DNA of 64,000 nucleotides, taken from NCBI RefSeq assembly GCF_019396345.1, contig NZ_JAHKRM010000010.1, forward strand, positions 248,001-312,000, written 5' to 3'. Below, one piece after another: positions 41,581 to 49,855 of the stretch; positions within the stretch are counted from its first letter, which is position 1; the number at the start of each line of letters is the position of its first letter. Source of the DNA: Nonomuraea guangzhouensis. GTDB lineage: Bacteria > Actinomycetota > Actinomycetes > Streptosporangiales > Streptosporangiaceae. The notes under the pieces were generated by a model. The model worked only from the letters and a program-made list of their open reading frames with translations. It was not told the origin of the DNA and did no database searches. The translations under genes and the position numbers were made by a program.

Positions 41581-41622
41581 CGGAGACCGTCAGCGGACGG
41601 TAGGAGGACGGTCAGCGGCCGG
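41576..41622 (+). promoter_or_regulatory. Dyad and repeated operator elements before the C45 hydrolase
   Basis: GCTGACGG-AGA-CCGTCAGC (41576-41594) is a perfect dyad. It overlaps a second dyad ACCGTC-AGCG-GACGGT (41586-41601), and CGGTCAGCGGCCGG at 41609 repeats CCGTCAGCGGACGG at 41587, a 22-bp phase equal to two helical turns. All share GTCAGCGG. Likely bound by the adjacent WYL regulator. Confidence 0.6.
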
Positions 41623-41637
41623 CGGCAGCCTGGCGGC

Positions 41638-42771
41638 ATGAAGAACATGAAGCAGATCGCCGGCGGCCGGGACGACTTCCAGCTCGTCCGGCACCTGACC
41701 CTCCACGGCAGCCAGGCCGAGATCGGCCGGGCGCTCACCGAGGAGGCCCGCCGGCTCGGCTGGGCGCCGAGGCCGCTCGACCCCGCCGTCAACCGGGCCC
41801 GCCGGACCTGGTTCGAGCGGCACTGGCCGCAGCACCACGCCCGCATGGACGGTGCCGCCGAGGCGCTCGGCCTCGACCCGGACCAGGACGACCTGGCCCT
41901 CGACGGGCTGAGCTACGCGCCCGCCGGCTCGGGCTGCTCGGCGCTGTGGTGCCCGCCGTCCGCGAGCACCGACGGCCACGGCAGGGTGGGCCGCAACTAC
42001 GACTTCTTCACCGCGACGATCAGCGAGATCATGGGCCAGGCACCGCGGCCGGGCGAGCTGCCGATGGCGTCCAGGCCGTACGTGATCACCACGGTGCCCG
42101 ACTCCGGCCTGGCCTCGACCGTCATCACGATGAACGAACTCGACGGCTGCATGGACGGCGTCAACGAGGCCGGCCTGGTCGTCATGCTGCTCATCGCCGA
42201 CATCGTCACCGCCGCGCCACCGCAGGACCCCGCGCCGCAGGTCGGGCTGAACAGCGTGCAACTGCCCAGGTTCCTCGTCGACACCTGCGAGAACGTGGAG
42301 CAGGCCAAGCAGGCGCTGCTCGGCGCGAAGCAGTACGACCACGGCGCGCCGCTGCACTACCTCGTCGCCGACGCGCACGGCGGGGCGTTCGTGTGGGAGC
42401 GGGGCAGGGACGGCAAGGAGCACATCATCGAGTTCGGCGACGCGCCGCTCTGCGTCACCAACCACCTGCTGCACCTCAACCCCGACCCGATGAACCTGCC
42501 CCCGGACACCGAGGCCAGCCTCCGCACGTTCGGGCGGCTGCGTTCGCTGTACGAGCGGAGCAAGGGCGCCACCATGTCACCGGACGACCTGCGCAAGAGC
42601 CTGCTCGAGGTGGGGCCGGACATGGACATGCCGTTCCGCACGCTCTGGAGCACGGTGTTCGACACGGCCGACCGGACGCTGTCGACCCGCTTCTTCCTGG
42701 GCGACGGCCCGGACGGGGCGCGTTACACCGACGAGCTGGTCTTCAGCGCGCGTCCAGGAACTCCTGCCTGA
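41638..42771 (+). CDS. C45-family autoproteolytic acyltransferase/hydrolase
   Basis: A 377-residue Ntn-hydrolase of the acyl-CoA:6-aminopenicillanate acyltransferase (C45) type. The expected nucleophile is Cys100 in PAGSGCSALWCPP, exposed by autocleavage of the precursor. Further marks are GRVGRNYDFF, ITMNELDGCMDGVNEAGLVV and CVTNHLLHL (Asn). Known members act on amide bonds of small molecules such as penicillins or N-acyl amino acids; the substrate here is unknown. ATG 41638 or 41647. Its 3' end overlaps the opposite acyl-CoA synthetase gene by 29 bp. Confidence 0.9.
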   Translation: MKNMKQIAGGRDDFQLVRHLTLHGSQAEIGRALTEEARRLGWAPRPLDPAVNRARRTWFERHWPQHHARMDGAAEALGLDPDQDDLALDGLSYAPAGSGCSALWCPPSASTDGHGRVGRNYDFFTATISEIMGQAPRPGELPMASRPYVITTVPDSGLASTVITMNELDGCMDGVNEAGLVVMLLIADIVTAAPPQDPAPQVGLNSVQLPRFLVDTCENVEQAKQALLGAKQYDHGAPLHYLVADAHGGAFVWERGRDGKEHIIEFGDAPLCVTNHLLHLNPDPMNLPPDTEASLRTFGRLRSLYERSKGATMSPDDLRKSLLEVGPDMDMPFRTLWSTVFDTADRTLSTRFFLGDGPDGARYTDELVFSARPGTPA

Positions 42772-44227
42772 CCTTGGACCGGGACAGCTTCCCCGTCGGC
42801 GTGCGGGGCAGCGCGTCCCGGTACTCGATCACCTTCGGGTGCTTGAACCGGGCGATGCGCGGCTCGCAGTGCCGCAGCAGCGCGGCGGTGAGCTCGGCGT
42901 CGCCCGTGACGCCCGCGACGGGCTGGACGAGGGCGACGACGCTGTGCCCCCACTCCTCGTCGGGCACCCCGATGACGGCCACGTCCGCCACGGAGGGGTG
43001 CTCCAGCAGCGCGGCCTCGATCTCGGCCGGGTAGATGTTGACTCCGCCGGACACGATCAGGTCGGTGCGCCGGTCGCACAGGAACAGGAAGCCGTCCTTG
43101 TCCAGGAAGCCGATGTCGCCGGGGGCGTACCAGTCGCCGCGCATGCTGGCGGCCGTCTTCGCCGGGTCCTTGCGGTACTCGAACGTGCCCATGCTGGACT
43201 TGACGTAGATCATGCCCGGCTCGCCCGGCGGCAGCTCCGTCCCGGCCTCGTCGAGGATCCTGGCCTCGAACGTGGGCGCCGGCCGGCCCACCGTGCCGGG
43301 CCGGTCCAGCCAGTCCCGCGGCTTGACCGAGAAGGCGATCGTCGACTCGGTCGAGCCGTAGTACTCGTAGAGCACCGGCCCCCACCAGTCCATGATCCCC
43401 TGCTTGACCGCCACCGGACAGGCGGCGCCGGTGTGGACGACCTGGCGCAGGCTCGACATGTCGTAGCGCGCTCTGACCTCGGCGGGCAGCTGCAGCATCC
43501 GGTGGAACATGGTCGGCACCATCATCGCGTTGGTCACCCGGTGGCGCTCGACCAGCTCCAGGATGCTCTCCGGCTCGAAGCGCGGCGTGATCACCACGGT
43601 ATGGCCGAGGTGCAGCGCGAACTGCGTGTGGGCGCACGGCGCCGAGTGGTACATCGGCGAGGTGACCAGGTGCACGGCCTCGCCGGGCACCAGGTCCACG
43701 ATCTCGCCGAGGAACCAAATGTAGAGCGGGACGAGCGCCTCGGGCTCGGCCCCGGACAGCCGCCGCTGCACGCCCTTGGGGAAGCCGGTGGTGCCGGAGG
43801 TGTACCACATGACGGCCCCGGCCATCCGCCCGCCGGGCGCGTCCGCGGGCTGCCCCTGGGCCAGCCCGGCCGTGCCGGTCTCGCTCCCAGGTACGTGGCC
43901 GTCGGCGGTGACCACGATCTTGGCGTCGCAGTCGTCCAGGATGTAGCTCACCTCCGCCTCGGTGAGGTGCCAGTTGATCGGCACGTAGTAGAGGCCGATC
44001 TGCCCGGTCGCCATCAGCATGATCACCGCGTCAAGGCCGTTCGGCAGCACGCCGGCCACCACGTCGCCGTCGACGAGCCCGCGGGCGCGCAGGCCGTGTG
44101 ACACCTGGTTGACCCGGGCGAGCAGCTCGCCGTACGTGGTCCGGGACCCGTCCACGTCGATGACCGCGAGCCGGTCGGGGTCGGCGGAGGCGATCGCGTA
44201 GAAGCCGGGCAGGCCGTTGACGTCCAT
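42743..44227 (-). CDS. Acyl-CoA synthetase (AMP-forming)
   Basis: A 494-residue adenylate-forming ligase: P-loop MWYTSGTTGFPKG, YEYYGSTEST, WYAPGDIGFLDKDGFLFLCD, RRTDLIVSGGVNIYPAEIEA and the C-terminal catalytic Lys in RTPTGKLSRSK. It activates a carboxylic acid to its CoA thioester. ATG 44227 shares a base with the preceding stop (TGATG), so it is translationally coupled to two acyl-CoA dehydrogenases. The trio resembles FadD/FadE sets of steroid or branched-lipid breakdown. Confidence 0.94.
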   Translation of the reverse strand: MDVNGLPGFYAIASADPDRLAVIDVDGSRTTYGELLARVNQVSHGLRARGLVDGDVVAGVLPNGLDAVIMLMATGQIGLYYVPINWHLTEAEVSYILDDCDAKIVVTADGHVPGSETGTAGLAQGQPADAPGGRMAGAVMWYTSGTTGFPKGVQRRLSGAEPEALVPLYIWFLGEIVDLVPGEAVHLVTSPMYHSAPCAHTQFALHLGHTVVITPRFEPESILELVERHRVTNAMMVPTMFHRMLQLPAEVRARYDMSSLRQVVHTGAACPVAVKQGIMDWWGPVLYEYYGSTESTIAFSVKPRDWLDRPGTVGRPAPTFEARILDEAGTELPPGEPGMIYVKSSMGTFEYRKDPAKTAASMRGDWYAPGDIGFLDKDGFLFLCDRRTDLIVSGGVNIYPAEIEAALLEHPSVADVAVIGVPDEEWGHSVVALVQPVAGVTGDAELTAALLRHCEPRIARFKHPKVIEYRDALPRTPTGKLSRSKVRQEFLDAR

Positions 44228-45276
44228 CACAGCTCCAGCAGGTCGGCCAGGCGGGCCCGGTGGATTCGCGGCGGGCCGAGCAGCACTTCGTCGGCTTTGG
44301 CCCGTTTGTAGAACAGGTGCGCGTCGTGCTCCCAGGTGTAGCCGATGCCGCCGTACAGCAGCAGGTGGTCGCGGGCCACCTCGAAGCAGGCCCGCCCCAC
44401 GTACGCCTGGGCCAGCGCGGCGGCGGCGGGCAGCTCGTCCGGCGACTCGTCGGCGGCCCAGGCGGCGAAGCGGACGATCGACTCGGCCTGCTCCAGCTTG
44501 CAGTGCATGTCGGCGAGCTTGTGCTTGACCCCCTGGTAGGAGCCGATGTACCGGCCGAAGGCGACCCTGATCTTGGCGTAGGCGACGATGGCGTCCAGCG
44601 CGGCCCGCAGCACGCCGAGCTGCTCGGCCGCCAGCGCCACGGCGAGCCGGTCGCCGACGCCCGGCGCCGCCGGGCCGATGACCCGGCCCGGCGCGCCGTC
44701 CAGGGTCACCTGGGCCTGGCCGCGGGTCAGGTCGAGCGTCTCCAGGGCGGTCCTGGTGACGCCGGGCGCGGTCAGGTCGACGGCCGTCATGACCACGCCG
44801 TCACCGGTCAGCGCGGGCACCACGAGGACGTCGGCCTCCATGCCGCCCAGCACCTGGGCCAGCGTGCCGCGCACGGTCACGCCTGACTCTCCCGAGTTGG
44901 CTGCGACGGTCACGTCGGAGTCGGCCGGCGGCTGGGCGAGGGTGGCCACGACGCGGCCTTCGGCGATGCCGGTCAGCAGCTCCTTGTCCGGCACCCGGGT
45001 CAGCGCGATCGTGGCGAACACCGTGGCCAGGAAGGGTCCGGGCAGCAGCGCGGCGCCCGTCTCCTCCAGCGCGACGGCCAGCTCCGCGAAGCCCGCGCCC
45101 GCGCCGCCGTACTCCTCCGGGACGATCAGCCCGGACAGGCCGAGCTCGCCGTTGAGCCGCGCGTACACCTCCCGGTCGTAGCCGTCGCGGACCTTGGGCA
45201 GCGGCGAGGCCGCGGCGAGGAACGAACGGACGGCGGCGCGCAGCTCCTGCTGCTCCTGGCTGAGTACGAGCTTCAC
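44227..45276 (-). CDS. Acyl-CoA dehydrogenase (beta subunit type)
   Basis: A 349-residue dehydrogenase: LVLSQEQQELRAAVRSFLAA, LGLSGLIVPEEYGGAGAGFA, VAFGRYIGSYQGVKHKLADM, and the C-terminal LLYGGIGYTWEHDAHLFYKR, whose Glu is the expected catalytic base. The middle domain is short, as in the heteromeric FadE pairs of mycobacteria where two unlike subunits share FAD and substrate sites. GTG 45276 overlaps the previous stop (GTGA), supporting a stoichiometric partner. Confidence 0.92.
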   Translation of the reverse strand: MKLVLSQEQQELRAAVRSFLAAASPLPKVRDGYDREVYARLNGELGLSGLIVPEEYGGAGAGFAELAVALEETGAALLPGPFLATVFATIALTRVPDKELLTGIAEGRVVATLAQPPADSDVTVAANSGESGVTVRGTLAQVLGGMEADVLVVPALTGDGVVMTAVDLTAPGVTRTALETLDLTRGQAQVTLDGAPGRVIGPAAPGVGDRLAVALAAEQLGVLRAALDAIVAYAKIRVAFGRYIGSYQGVKHKLADMHCKLEQAESIVRFAAWAADESPDELPAAAALAQAYVGRACFEVARDHLLLYGGIGYTWEHDAHLFYKRAKADEVLLGPPRIHRARLADLLEL

Positions 45277-46439
45277 CCCTGCGTCCCCACCTTCAGGTCC
45301 TTGAACGGCACGGTCTTGTCCACCCGGGGCTCGGGCGGCAGGTTGAGCACCCGGTCGCCGATGATGTTGCGCATGATCTCGTTGGTGCCGCCGCCCAGCG
45401 ACATGCCCGGGGCCTGGGAGATCGCGTGGGCCAGCGGGTGGCCGCCGACGACCGACTCGGGCCCGACGAGCCGGGTCGCGAGATCGGCCTGGAACAGGTA
45501 CAGCTCGGCCAGCAGCAGCTTGGCGGCGCTGCCGCGGGCACCGGGGAAGATGCCCGCCTTGGTCTCCTGGGAGAGGCGCTGGTTGAACAGCGCGAGCGCG
45601 CGCGTGCGGATGTGCAGCTCGACGAGCTCGTCCCTGACCAGCGGGTCGGTGGTGTCGACCACCTGGCGCAGCGCCGCCAGTGAGGTGGGGTCGTCCCTGC
45701 CCGCGCCCATGCCGACGCCCGCCGAGATCGACAGCCGCTCGTGCAGCAGGGTCGTGACCGCGACGCTCCAGCCGTCGTTGACCTCGCCGACGCGGTGCTC
45801 GTCGGGGATGGGGACGTCGTCGAAGAAGATCTCGTTGAAATTGGCCCGGCCGGTCATGTCCTTGAGCGGCCTGACCGTCACGCCCGGATGGCGCATGTCG
45901 ACCACGAACATGGTCAGACCTTTGTGCTTGGGCACCTCGACGTCGGTGCGGGCCAGCAGCAGCCCCCAGTCGGCGTGGTGGGCGACCGAGGTCCAGACCT
46001 TCTGGCCGTTGACGATCCAGTTGTCGCCGTCGCGTACGGCCCTGGTCTGCAGGCTGGCCACGTCGCTGCCCGCGCCCGGCTCCGAGAAGAGCTGGCACCA
46101 GATCTCCTCGCCGCGCAGCAGCGGCCGGACGAAGCGTTCGCGCTGCTCGTCGGTGCCCCGGTCGACCAGGGTCGGGCCGGTCATGCCGAGGCCGATCGAG
46201 AAGACGTAGGTGGGCAACGTGAAGTCGCGGGCCGCGGCGGCGAACGCGCGCTCCTCCGCCTGCGTCAGCCCCTGGCCGCCCCAGCGCGCCGGCCAGGTGA
46301 TGCCGGAGTATCCGGCGTCGTAGAGCCTGGCCATGAAGTCCTTGGCCCTGGCGACCGGGTCGCCCTCGGGGGGCTCGCCGGACGGGGCGTTGTCGAGGAG
46401 CCAGGCACTGGCGGTACGCCGATACTCATCAAGGTTCAC
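45273..46439 (-). CDS. Acyl-CoA dehydrogenase (alpha subunit type)
   Basis: A 388-residue dehydrogenase: SGITWPARWGGQGLTQAEER, EIWCQLFSEPGAGSDVASLQ (FAD-binding), WIVNGQKVWTSVAHHADWG, NEIFFDDVPIPDEHRVGEVN and PGMSLGGGTNEIMRNIIGDR. ATG 46439 follows AAGGAGA. It is the first gene of the operon and pairs with the following GTGA-coupled dehydrogenase, as in FadE26/27- or FadE28/29-like complexes. The acyl substrate is unknown, but bulky steroid-like chains are plausible given a CYP125-like P450 10 kb away. Confidence 0.93.
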   Translation of the reverse strand: MNLDEYRRTASAWLLDNAPSGEPPEGDPVARAKDFMARLYDAGYSGITWPARWGGQGLTQAEERAFAAAARDFTLPTYVFSIGLGMTGPTLVDRGTDEQRERFVRPLLRGEEIWCQLFSEPGAGSDVASLQTRAVRDGDNWIVNGQKVWTSVAHHADWGLLLARTDVEVPKHKGLTMFVVDMRHPGVTVRPLKDMTGRANFNEIFFDDVPIPDEHRVGEVNDGWSVAVTTLLHERLSISAGVGMGAGRDDPTSLAALRQVVDTTDPLVRDELVELHIRTRALALFNQRLSQETKAGIFPGARGSAAKLLLAELYLFQADLATRLVGPESVVGGHPLAHAISQAPGMSLGGGTNEIMRNIIGDRVLNLPPEPRVDKTVPFKDLKVGTQG

Positions 46440-46598
46440 ATCGTCTCCTTGGCATCAGTGCTCACTTACTCTAACCAGCCGGATGCGGCACGCATAGAGC
46501 ACCGTTCTGTTGGCGTTTTATGGTGATTTGTCGCCGAATCTCCGTTAATTAGGATGGTGATGACTTAGTGTGATCGGCTGATCGCCGGGGGGAAAGGT

Positions 46599-47822
46599 GT
46601 GGTCACACGGTTCGGGCGGTCCGTGCGCGCGCGGCTGACGCTGTTCGCGAGCCTCGCCATGGCGCTGCTGTGCGTCGTGGTGAGCGCGTTCGTGCTGTAC
46701 GCGGTGCGTACCACGGCGGTCGGATACCGCACGAACGAGGCGCTCACCGCCGCCCTGCGCGTCGTGCACCTGGTCAAACGGGACGAGCTGCCCGCGCGGA
46801 TCAGCAGCGAGGTGGACGGGATCCAGGTCGTCGACGCGGCCGGGCGCGTGGTGTCCACGACGGCGAACCTGACCGGCCGCCCACCCATGAGCCGGCTGAC
46901 GCCCGCCCGCGACAACGCCGGCCGCACCCAGGTCGTGTGCGACCTGCCCGTCTTCCCCGGCCGGTGCGAGATCCTGGTCGTCCTGCGCGTCTACGAGCGG
47001 GACGGCGACTGGCTGGTCTACGCGGCCAGGGCCATGGTGCCGCGCTACGTCCACCCGGCCGTGCTGGGGTTCCTGGGCGGCGACTCGCTCGCGCTGGTGG
47101 CGTTGACCTGGTTCGGGGTGTCGCGGGCGATGGCCAGGACCCGCACGCCGATCACCCGGCTGGAGCAGGCGGTGGAGCGGCAGCGCAGGTTCGTCGCCGA
47201 CGCCTCGCACGACCTGCGCAGCCCGATCACCGCCATGCGCGTCCAGATCGAGGAGGCCCTGCTGTACCCGGCCGACGCCGACTGGCGGCGGACCGGGGCG
47301 GCGCTGCTGAGCGGCCTGGACCGCCTCGAGGCCATCGTCGGCGACCTGCTGACGCTGGCCAGGCTCGACGCGGGCGCCCTCGCCGACCGCGAGCCCGTGG
47401 ACCTGGCCGAGCTGGTCGGCGCCGAGACGGCCCGGCCACGGTCGAAGCCGGTGATCACCACGCTGCGGCCGGGTGTGACCGTCATGGGCGACCGGCTCCA
47501 GCTGGCCCGCCTGCTCACCAACCTGCTGGACAACGCCGAGCGCCATGCCGAGTCCCAGGTCGTGGTGGCCGTACGGCGCCACCTCGGGCTGGCCGTACTC
47601 GAAGTCCTCGACGACGGCGCGGGGATCGCGCCCGACCAGCGGGAGGTCGTGTTCCAGCGCTTCACGCGGCTGGCCGCCGCGCGCGACCGCGACGGCGGCG
47701 GTACCGGGCTCGGCCTGGCCATCGCCCGCGAGATCGCGCTGGCCCACGCGGGCACCCTGACCCTGGAGGACTCCGACCGCGGCGCCCGATTCGTGATGCG
47801 GCTCCCGATCACGGAGGGCTGA
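46599..47822 (+). CDS. Sensor histidine kinase without HAMP domain
   Basis: A 407-residue kinase. TM1 is FASLAMALLCVVVSAFVLYA, a periplasmic-side sensor follows (about residues 38-145), then TM2 (LGFLGGDSLALVALTWFGVS). The H-box is DASHDLRSPITAM, then LLTNLLDNAERHAES (N-box), VLDDGAGIAPDQREVVFQRF and GGGTGLGLAIAREIA. The stretch between TM2 and the H-box is only about 30 residues, too short for a HAMP domain. GTG 46599 follows GGGGGGAAAGG. It is followed after 3 nt by a paralogous kinase; no response regulator is present. Confidence 0.93.
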   Translation: MVTRFGRSVRARLTLFASLAMALLCVVVSAFVLYAVRTTAVGYRTNEALTAALRVVHLVKRDELPARISSEVDGIQVVDAAGRVVSTTANLTGRPPMSRLTPARDNAGRTQVVCDLPVFPGRCEILVVLRVYERDGDWLVYAARAMVPRYVHPAVLGFLGGDSLALVALTWFGVSRAMARTRTPITRLEQAVERQRRFVADASHDLRSPITAMRVQIEEALLYPADADWRRTGAALLSGLDRLEAIVGDLLTLARLDAGALADREPVDLAELVGAETARPRSKPVITTLRPGVTVMGDRLQLARLLTNLLDNAERHAESQVVVAVRRHLGLAVLEVLDDGAGIAPDQREVVFQRFTRLAAARDRDGGGTGLGLAIAREIALAHAGTLTLEDSDRGARFVMRLPITEG

Positions 47823-47825
47823 GGG

Positions 47826-49178
47826 GTGTTCGCCAAGTGGTCGGTGCGGCGCAGGCTGACGGCGGCCGCCCTGCTGGTCACGCTGGCCGGCTACCTCCTC
47901 ATCGCGGCGCTCATCGTCACGCCACTCGCGCACGCGCTGGTCACCGGTCACGAGACCGAGCACGCGGCCAAGGCGGCGCACCGGGTCGCGCTCGCCATCC
48001 AGCGGACCGCGCCGGAGCAGGTCAGGCCGATAGTGATCACCGAGGATGTCGACCTCATCCAGGTGGTCGACGACCAGGGCATCGTGCGCCAGGCCAGTCC
48101 GAAGATGCTCGGCCAGCCACCGCTCACCACGGACACGTCCACGGGCAACGACAACCGGGTGGACGCCGTCGTCTGCACCAGCCGGGTGCCGGGCGGGGAT
48201 TGCCTGATCACCGTGGGGTACCGGACGCCGGTCGGCGCGACGACCTGGATGGTCTACGCCTACACCCCCGTCGTCCCCTGGTACATCAGCCCGCTCTACG
48301 TGCTCGGCGTGCTGTTCGCCGTGCTGCTGCTCTCCGCGACCACCGCCTACGTGACCTGGCTGGCGGTGAGCAGGGCACTGCGGTCCGTCACGGCCATCAA
48401 GACCGAACTGGCCGAGATCACCGCCACGGACCTGGGCCGCCGGGTGCCGCCCCTGCCGCACCGGGACGAGCTCGACGACCTCGCGTGGACCGTGAACCAG
48501 ACCCTGGACCGGCTGGAGCACGCGGTCGAGCAGGAGCGCAGGTTCGCCGCCGACGCCTCGCACGACCTGCGCAGCCCGATCACCGCCATGCGCACCCAGA
48601 TCGAGGAGGCCCTGCTCCACCCGGACGAGGCCGACTGGCCGCGGACCGCCGTGGCCATGCTGTCGAGCCTGGATCGGCTGCAGGCCATCGTCACCGACCT
48701 GCTGACGCTGGCCAAGCTCGACGCGGGCGCGCCCGGCGTCGGCGCCGACGTGGACCTGGCGGAGCTGGTCGAGGAGGAGCTGGTACGCAGGGCGCCCGGC
48801 AAGCGGGTGGAGCGGCACCTGCGGCCGGGGGTGGTGGTGATCGGAGACCGGCTGCGCCTGACCCGGCTGCTCGCGAACCTGCTCGACAACGCCGAGCGGC
48901 ACGCCGAGTCCACGATCACCGTGACCGTCGACGAGCGGGGCGGCGAGGCCGTACTGGAGGTCCAGGACGACGGCGCGGGGATCGCGCCGGACCAGCGCGA
49001 CATCGTGTTCCGCCGGTTCACCCGGCTGGACACCTCGCGCAACCGCGAGGACGGGGGCACGGGGCTCGGGCTGTCCATCGCCCTCGAAATCGCCACGGCG
49101 CACGGTGGTACTCTCACCGTGGAAGATTCCGATACCGGTGCCCGGTTTGTCCTACAAATCCCCCGGGCTAGTAGTTAA
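47826..49178 (+). CDS. Sensor histidine kinase with HAMP domain
   Basis: A 450-residue kinase paralogous to the preceding one. TM1 (AAALLVTLAGYLLIAALIVT), an extracytoplasmic sensor with two Cys (AVVCTSRVPGGDCLITVG), TM2 (VLGVLFAVLLLSATTAYVTW), a HAMP domain (IKTELAEITATDLGRRVPPL, PHRDELDDLAWTVNQTLDRL), the H-box DASHDLRSPITAM and LLANLLDNAERHAES, VQDDGAGIAPDQRDIVFRRF, GGTGLGLSIALEIA. GTG 47826 lies 3 nt after the first kinase. The two kinase cores are highly similar, so this is a recent duplication. Confidence 0.93.
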   Translation: MFAKWSVRRRLTAAALLVTLAGYLLIAALIVTPLAHALVTGHETEHAAKAAHRVALAIQRTAPEQVRPIVITEDVDLIQVVDDQGIVRQASPKMLGQPPLTTDTSTGNDNRVDAVVCTSRVPGGDCLITVGYRTPVGATTWMVYAYTPVVPWYISPLYVLGVLFAVLLLSATTAYVTWLAVSRALRSVTAIKTELAEITATDLGRRVPPLPHRDELDDLAWTVNQTLDRLEHAVEQERRFAADASHDLRSPITAMRTQIEEALLHPDEADWPRTAVAMLSSLDRLQAIVTDLLTLAKLDAGAPGVGADVDLAELVEEELVRRAPGKRVERHLRPGVVVIGDRLRLTRLLANLLDNAERHAESTITVTVDERGGEAVLEVQDDGAGIAPDQRDIVFRRFTRLDTSRNREDGGTGLGLSIALEIATAHGGTLTVEDSDTGARFVLQIPRASS

Positions 49179-49189
49179 AGTGGCCCGCT

Positions 49190-49789
49190 GTGACACGGGG
49201 TTTCAGCCGATTACGGCAAGAGGATTTACTGAAGACGGCCTGCGAGGTCATCGCCGAGCAGGGGTTCGGGCATACCAGGACGGTCGACATCGCCAGGGCC
49301 GCCGGCGTGAGCCAGGCACTGCTCTTCTACCACTTCGAGACCAAAGATCAGCTGTTCGCGCAGGCGTTCGCCTACGCCGCCCGCATCCATCTCGACCTCC
49401 TGGACGACATCGAGCGCTCGCCGAGCCCGCCGCGCGAGAAACTGCGCGCCCTGCTGCGCCGCTCCTCCCCCGCGGGCTCGGCGGAGGGCTGGCGGCTGTG
49501 GATCGACGCGTGGTCGGAGTCCATGCGCAACAAAGAACTCGAGCAGACCTCGCGGCGGCTCGACGCCCGGGGCAGGGTGGTGCTGCGCGGGATCATCGAG
49601 GCCGGGGTGGCGTCGGGCGACTTCGTCTGCCCCGATCCCGAGGAGTCCACCTGGCGGATCTTCGCGCTGCACGACGGGCTGGCCATCCAGATCCACGTAC
49701 ATCCCAGGGTTGTGACCCGCCGCTGGGCCACCCAGCTCGTCCGTAGAACGGCCGCCGCCGAGGTGGGCATAAGCCCGGACGATCTGTGA
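49190..49789 (+). CDS. TetR-family transcriptional regulator
   Basis: A 199-residue TetR protein with the HTH region ACEVIAEQGFGHTRTVDIAR, AAGVSQALLFYHFETKDQLF and a BetI-like C-terminal domain (SAEGWRLWIDAWSESMRNKE, STWRIFALHDGLAIQIHVHP). GTG 49190 lies 11 nt after the kinase stop. The downstream diiron oxygenase, 66 bp away on the same strand, is the probable target, although control of the kinase pair cannot be excluded. Confidence 0.9.
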   Translation: MTRGFSRLRQEDLLKTACEVIAEQGFGHTRTVDIARAAGVSQALLFYHFETKDQLFAQAFAYAARIHLDLLDDIERSPSPPREKLRALLRRSSPAGSAEGWRLWIDAWSESMRNKELEQTSRRLDARGRVVLRGIIEAGVASGDFVCPDPEESTWRIFALHDGLAIQIHVHPRVVTRRWATQLVRRTAAAEVGISPDDL

Positions 49790-49855
49790 TCCGCCTCACC
49801 CTTCCTCTCTTATTAGATGGTTCGTACAATTACCAGGCGAGGAGAGGAGCAGGCG

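Noticed and set aside
46545-49103. An 852-codon minus frame opposite the kinases
   Set aside because: Antisense shadow; composition is His/Arg/Gly-rich with no recognisable domain.
46670-49171. An 833-codon plus frame across both histidine kinases
   Set aside because: It is a shadow in another frame, Arg/Pro/Gly-rich, and the kinases are unambiguous.
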